This document shows positions 6,572-9,238 of a stretch of 9,238 nt of DNA, piece by piece; positions within the stretch are counted from its first letter, which is position 1; each line of letters starts with the position of its first letter. Source of the stretch: an uncultured Rivibacter sp. (GTDB lineage Bacteria; Pseudomonadota; Gammaproteobacteria; Burkholderiales; Burkholderiaceae); NCBI GenBank assembly GCA_946481025.1, contig CAMLNA010000158.1, positions 1 through 9,238 on the forward strand, given 5' to 3'. The notes below the pieces were generated by a model. The model was not told where the DNA came from. It made no database searches and saw nothing but the letters and a program-made list of their open reading frames with translations. A program made the translations under genes and the position numbers.

Positions 6572-7453
6572 ATGAACCTGCTGATCGATGCGTTCTGGCG
6601 CGCCTGCGCCTATTGTTTCCACCCCCGGGTCATCTTCCTGTCGCTGCTGCCGCTGGTGATCATCGGCGTCTCGGCCGGGGTGCTGGGCTACTTCTACTGG
6701 GAAGATGCCCTCGTCGCCGTGCGCGCGCAGCTCGAAAGCTGGGCGCTGGTCGAGGCGGCCCTCGGCTGGATGGAAGCGGTGGGGCTGGGTGGTTTCCGTA
6801 CCGTGATCGCACCGCTCATCGTGCTGGCGCTCGCGTTGCCCACGCTGGTGATGCTGTCGCTGCTGCTGGTGGCGCTGCTCATGACGCCGGCCATCGTCAA
6901 CCTCGTGGCCAATCGCCGCTTCCCGGCCCTGGAGCGCCGGCACGGCGAGCCCCTGTGGAGCAGCGTGCTGTTCTCGGTGGGCACCACCCTGCTGGCGATG
7001 GTGGCGCTGCTGGCGAGCATGCCGCTGTGGCTGGTGCCGCCGCTGGTGCTGGTCCTGCCGCCGGTCATCTGGGGCTGGCTCACCTACCGGGTGATGTCGT
7101 TCGACGCGATGGCCGACCACGCCACCCGCGAAGAGCGGCGCGCCGTGATGCGCGAGCACCGCTGGCCCTTGCTGGGCATCGGTATCGTCACCGGCTACCT
7201 GGGCGCGGCGCCTTCGCTGATCTGGGCCTTCGGTGCCATGACCTTTGTGCTGGCGCCTTTCCTCATCTTCGTGGCGATCTGGCTGTACACCCTGGTGTTC
7301 GCGCTGGCCTCGCTGTGGTTCACCCACTACTGCCTGGCCGCGCTGCAGGCGTGGCGCGCCGCGCATGACGTCGTGGCGGCGCCGGCCGGCCAACCCGCGC
7401 CGCCGCCCGAGCTGCCCGCCGAACCGGCGTTCAACCCGCTGCCGCCCGTCTGA
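6572..7453 (+). CDS. EI24-domain polytopic inner-membrane protein
   Basis: This 293-residue integral membrane protein resembles the EI24/CysZ-like family of proteobacteria. Hydrophobic segments lie at about residues 20-42, 77-113 (long enough for a hairpin or one helix plus a tail), 130-170 and 198-255. A conserved-looking cytoplasmic loop sits between them (SFDAMADHATREERRAVMRE). The last 25 residues are Pro/Ala-rich and probably disordered. In E. coli CysZ, the best known member, the role is sulfate uptake; the broad family has no single function, so none is assigned here. It starts 18 nt after the response regulator, and the upstream sequence TTATCCTCCACGC holds no Shine-Dalgarno. The next gene starts 2 nt after its stop. 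Membrane location is certain from the sequence; function is not. Confidence 0.85.
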   Translation: MNLLIDAFWRACAYCFHPRVIFLSLLPLVIIGVSAGVLGYFYWEDALVAVRAQLESWALVEAALGWMEAVGLGGFRTVIAPLIVLALALPTLVMLSLLLVALLMTPAIVNLVANRRFPALERRHGEPLWSSVLFSVGTTLLAMVALLASMPLWLVPPLVLVLPPVIWGWLTYRVMSFDAMADHATREERRAVMREHRWPLLGIGIVTGYLGAAPSLIWAFGAMTFVLAPFLIFVAIWLYTLVFALASLWFTHYCLAALQAWRAAHDVVAAPAGQPAPPPELPAEPAFNPLPPV

Positions 7454-7455
7454 CG

Positions 7456-8253
7456 ATGAAGAACTTCGGCCTCGTCATCGTTGGCGACGAGATCCTCTCC
7501 GGCAAGCGCCAGGACAAGCACCTGCCCAAGGTGATCGAGTTGCTGGGCGAGCGCGGCCTGCGGCTCTCATGGGTGCGCTACGTGGGCGACGAACCCGATC
7601 GCATCACCGCCGACCTGCAGCACGCCTTCGCCAGCGGCGACGTGGTGTTTTCCTGCGGCGGCATCGGGGCCACGCCCGACGACCACACGCGGCAGTGCGC
7701 TGCGCGGGCACTGGGGGTGCCGCTGGCGCTGCATCCGCAGGCGCGCGAACTCATCCTCGAGCGCATGCGCGACATGGCTGCCGAGCAGGGCCTGCCGTAC
7801 GAGCCGGACCGGCCGGACAACGTGCACCGCCTGAACATGGGCGTGTTTCCCGAGGGCGCACGCATCATTCCGAACCCGTACAACAAGATCGCCGGCTTCA
7901 GCGTCGGCGACGTGCACTTCGTGCCCGGCTTCCCGGTGATGGCCTGGCCCATGGTCGCGTGGGTGCTCGATACCCAATACGCCCACCTGCAGGGGCAGCT
8001 CGGCGAGACCGAACGTTCGGTCATCGTCTTCGGCGGCATGGAGGCGAGCCTCACCCCGCTCATGGAAGCCGTCGAGGCCGGCCATCCCGGCATCAAGGTG
8101 TTCAGCCTGCCGAGCGTGGACCACCCGCAGTACGGCCGCCACATCGAGCTCGGCGTCAAGGGTGCCGCCGACCGGCTGGCACCCGCCTACGCGATGCTGC
8201 TCGAAGGGCTGCGCCAGCATGGTGCCCAGTTGGGCCCCGAGTTGGTGCGGTAG
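7456..8253 (+). CDS. CinA-N/MoaB-like molybdopterin-binding-domain protein
   Basis: This 265-residue cytoplasmic protein belongs to the competence/damage-inducible protein A N-terminal family, which shares the MoaB/MogA fold. The family signatures are the GDEILSGKRQD block (10-20), the glycine-rich SCGGIGATPDDHT loop (66-78) that corresponds to the ligand-binding region of MogA-type proteins, and NPYNKIAGF plus the VPGFP turn (156-160). The C-terminal nicotinamide-nucleotide amidase (PncC) domain of full CinA is absent, so the protein is about the size of stand-alone members, not truncated. It starts 2 nt after the EI24 gene stop with no visible Shine-Dalgarno, which suggests reinitiation. 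Whether it binds a pterin, a nucleotide or neither is unclear. It is the last gene before the glnA control region. Confidence 0.9.
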   Translation: MKNFGLVIVGDEILSGKRQDKHLPKVIELLGERGLRLSWVRYVGDEPDRITADLQHAFASGDVVFSCGGIGATPDDHTRQCAARALGVPLALHPQARELILERMRDMAAEQGLPYEPDRPDNVHRLNMGVFPEGARIIPNPYNKIAGFSVGDVHFVPGFPVMAWPMVAWVLDTQYAHLQGQLGETERSVIVFGGMEASLTPLMEAVEAGHPGIKVFSLPSVDHPQYGRHIELGVKGAADRLAPAYAMLLEGLRQHGAQLGPELVR

Positions 8254-8266
8254 GCCGACCCCTGGG

Positions 8267-8283
8267 TGCCCCTAAATGGGGCG
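8267..8283 (+). promoter_or_regulatory. NtrC-like binding site 1 upstream of glnA
   Basis: TGCCCCTAAATGGGGCG is a dyad matching 13 of 17 bases of the NtrC consensus TGCACCAAAATGGTGCA. It is centred about 155 bp upstream of the predicted sigma-54 start. Enhancer sites at comparable distances are known for glnA in enterobacteria. Function here is inferred from match and position. Confidence 0.6.
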
Positions 8284-8289
8284 ATTCCT

Positions 8290-8306
8290 TGCGCTCTGCT
8301 GGTGCG
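8290..8306 (+). promoter_or_regulatory. NtrC-like binding site 2 upstream of glnA
   Basis: TGCGCTCTGCTGGTGCG matches 10 of 17 consensus bases. The right half-site TGGTGC is perfect and the left is degenerate. Its centre is 23 bp from site 1, about two helical turns, which would place two NtrC dimers on the same face for cooperative binding. It abuts the possible sigma-70 -35 element. Confidence 0.45.
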
Positions 8307-8325
8307 CTTTTCCTTGAAAAGCCAG
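8299..8325 (+). other. Dyad GCTTTTC-CTT-GAAAAGC with flanking CTGG/CCAG
   Basis: Positions 8306-8312 and 8316-8322 are a perfect 7-bp inverted repeat with a 3-nt loop; CTGG (8299-8302) can pair with CCAG (8322-8325) as an alternative base. No T-run follows, so it is not a standard intrinsic terminator for the upstream operon. It overlaps the possible -35 element. Confidence 0.4.
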
Positions 8326-8342
8326 GGGAGCCCTCCAATACT
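8314..8342 (+). promoter_or_regulatory. Possible sigma-70 promoter upstream of glnA (glnAp1-like)
   Basis: TTGAAA (8314-8319, 5 of 6) and AATACT (8337-8342, 4 of 6) are separated by 17 bp. Transcription would start near 8349. The promoter lies just downstream of the NtrC-like sites, as the sigma-70 glnAp1 promoter does in E. coli, where NtrC represses it. Confidence 0.4.
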
Positions 8343-8349
8343 CACCGAC

Positions 8350-8361
8350 GCCGTGCACGGC
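8350..8361. repeat. 12-bp perfect palindrome GCCGTGCACGGC
   Basis: This fully self-complementary 12-mer sits right at the predicted sigma-70 start point, between the NtrC-like sites and the sigma-54 promoter. It could be an operator for an unidentified dimeric regulator or chance in GC-rich DNA. Confidence 0.4.
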
Positions 8362-8403
8362 CCGCGGCAGCGGTGCGTCCAGCCCCGTGCGGTGGGTCGC
8401 CAA

Positions 8404-8419
8404 TGGCATGCTTTCTGCT
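8404..8419 (+). promoter_or_regulatory. Sigma-54 (RpoN) promoter of glnA
   Basis: TGGCATGCTTTCTGCT matches the -24/-12 consensus TGGCACG-N4-TTGCW at all but two defined positions. The GG (8405-8406) and GC (8417-8418) doublets have the required spacing. Transcription would start near 8430, about 70 nt before the glnA ATG. Sigma-54/NtrC control of glnA is well established in proteobacteria. Confidence 0.85.
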
Positions 8420-8502
8420 ACATTCCCGTGCGCCCGGCGGGGTCATCCCTCGCGTTCCTCGGGCCGAACCAATCACACCAACCAGCCCGCTAGGAGCACT
8501 TG

Positions 8503-9238
8503 ATGGCAGCCAAGACCGTCGCCGACGTGATGAAGCTGGTGAAGGACAACGAAGTCAAGTTTGTCGACTTCCGCTTCACCGACACCCGTGGCAAAGAACA
8601 GCACGTGTCCGTGCCTGTTTCGCATTTCGACGAAGACAAGTTCACGTCCGGCCACGCGTTCGACGGTTCGTCCATCGCCGGCTGGAAGGGCATCGAGGCG
8701 TCCGACATGCTGCTGATGCCGGACCCGAACACCGCCAACATCGACCCCTTCTTCGAAGAGCCCACGCTGATCCTCACCTGCGACGTGATCGAGCCGGGCG
8801 ACGGCAAGCCCTACGAGCGCGACCCCCGTTCGCTGGCCAAGCGCGCCGAGGCCTACATGAAGGCTTCCGGCCTGGGCGACGCCGCCTTCTTCGGCCCGGA
8901 ACCCGAGTTCTTCGTGTTCGACAGCGTGCGCTGGAACGTCGACATGTCCGGCTCGTTCTCCAAGATCGAGTCCGAGGAAGCCGCCTGGAACACAGGCAAG
9001 GAATATGAGCACGGCAATTCCGGCTACCGCCCCGGCGTCAAGGGCGGCTACTTCCCGGTGCCGCCGGTCGATTCCGGCCAGGACCTGCGTTCCGAGATGT
9101 GCCTGATCCTCGAGTCGATGGGCATTCCGGTCGAAGTGCATCACCACGAAGTGGCCAACGCCGGCCAGATGGAAATCGGCACCAAGTTCAGCACGCTGGT
9201 CCAGCGCGCCGACTGGCTGCAGCTGCAGAAGTACGTGA
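8503..9238 (+). CDS. glnA: Glutamine synthetase type I, N-terminal part (cut by right window edge)
   Basis: This enzyme forms glutamine from glutamate, ammonia and ATP, the main entry of nitrogen under limitation. The 245 visible codons of a protein usually near 470 residues cover the N-terminal beta-grasp domain, with [12 protein letters not shown] at 53-64 contributing D54 and S57 to the neighbouring subunit's active site. They also cover the start of the catalytic barrel, with metal-site glutamates E133/E135 in [11 protein letters not shown]216 in HHHEVA and E224 in GQMEIG. These match the Salmonella enzyme with a constant offset of four residues. AGGAG (8492-8496) lies 6 nt upstream of the ATG. 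The adenylylation-site region lies beyond the edge. The control region upstream indicates nitrogen regulation through sigma-54. The frame is open to the end. Confidence 0.98.
   Translation, partial: MAAKTVADVMKLVKDNEVKFVDFRFTDTRGKEQHVSVPVSHFDEDKFTSGHAFDGSSIAGWKGIEASDMLLMPDPNTANIDPFFEEPTLILTCDVIEPGDGKPYERDPRSLAKRAEAYMKASGLGDAAFFGPEPEFFVFDSVRWNVDMSGSFSKIESEEAAWNTGKEYEHGNSGYRPGVKGGYFPVPPVDSGQDLRSEMCLILESMGIPVEVHHHEVANAGQMEIGTKFSTLVQRADWLQLQKYV

Noticed and set aside
5573..7393. A 606-codon open frame on the minus strand across the kinase, regulator and EI24 genes
   Set aside because: It crosses three well-supported genes, its product is His/Gln/Arg-rich without recognisable domains, and it is explained by the high-GC codon pattern.
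8221..8239. Palindromic GCCCAGTTGGGC near the end of the CinA-like gene as a third NtrC site
   Set aside because: The spacer is 2 nt rather than 5 and it lies within coding sequence; the match to the NtrC consensus is poor.
7456..8253. CinA-like gene as a truncated pseudogene lacking the PncC domain
   Set aside because: Stand-alone CinA-N/MoaB-like proteins of this size are common, the frame is clean to a normal stop, and no amidase remnant follows.
8306..8322. Intrinsic terminator for the upstream operon
   Set aside because: The stem is only 7 bp and is followed by a G-rich stretch, not a T-run, and it lies between enhancer sites and promoter elements of glnA.
7245..9008. A 587-codon plus-strand frame running through the end of the EI24 gene, the CinA-like gene, the glnA promoter region and glnA
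   Set aside because: It overlaps clear genes in another frame, is Arg/Ala-rich and low in complexity, and covers the sigma-54 promoter.
9236..9238. TGA at the very end as a premature glnA stop
   Set aside because: It is out of frame; the glnA frame reads GTG at 9235-9237 and continues past the edge.

Overview
The window is high-GC bacterial DNA with tightly packed genes. Its gene families suggest a motile betaproteobacterium of the order Burkholderiales, most likely Comamonadaceae. That assignment rests on gene content, codon use and family resemblance, with no database search. Two divergent gene clusters leave a shared 215-bp intergenic region (4528-4742), and a third unit, glnA, begins near the right edge.

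Left half, minus strand (4527 down to 1): a chemotaxis operon. In transcription order it holds a short CheZ-like phosphatase (about 153 aa), single-domain CheY, the kinase CheA (716 aa), the coupling protein CheW, and the first 299 codons of a methyl-accepting chemotaxis protein that runs off the left edge. The four che/mcp genes after the first have a clear Shine-Dalgarno sequence and lie 24-64 nt apart. A possible FliA (sigma-28) promoter lies upstream. Receptor, CheW and CheA would form the signalling array, CheA would phosphorylate CheY, and the CheZ-like protein would remove the phosphate. CheR and CheB are not in the window and may lie beyond the left edge.

Middle, plus strand (4743-8253): four genes that look like one operon, joined by a 4-nt overlap, an 18-nt gap and a 2-nt gap. 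They encode a soluble receiver-histidine kinase hybrid (REC-HisKA_3-HATPase), its NarL/LuxR-type response regulator, a polytopic EI24-domain membrane protein, and a CinA-N/MoaB-like molybdopterin-binding-domain protein. None of the four has a convincing Shine-Dalgarno sequence, and the first may be nearly leaderless. The pair implies a second phosphorelay whose input is itself a receiver domain, so it could take phosphate from, or be gated by, another kinase.

Right end, plus strand (8254-9238): a regulatory region with a near-consensus sigma-54 promoter, two NtrC-like dyads about 130-155 bp upstream of the predicted start, and a possible sigma-70 promoter between them. It is followed by the first 245 codons of glnA (type I glutamine synthetase), cut by the window edge. 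The layout resembles the enterobacterial glnAp1/glnAp2 arrangement.

Most of the window is ordinary core genome. The points most worth a second look are the short CheZ-like protein, an H-box look-alike (IHDDV) repeated in the acidic tail of the REC-kinase, a tandem PGYGFF repeat in the CheA linker, and the dual-promoter glnA control region. I saw no mobile elements, CRISPR arrays, tRNA or rRNA genes.
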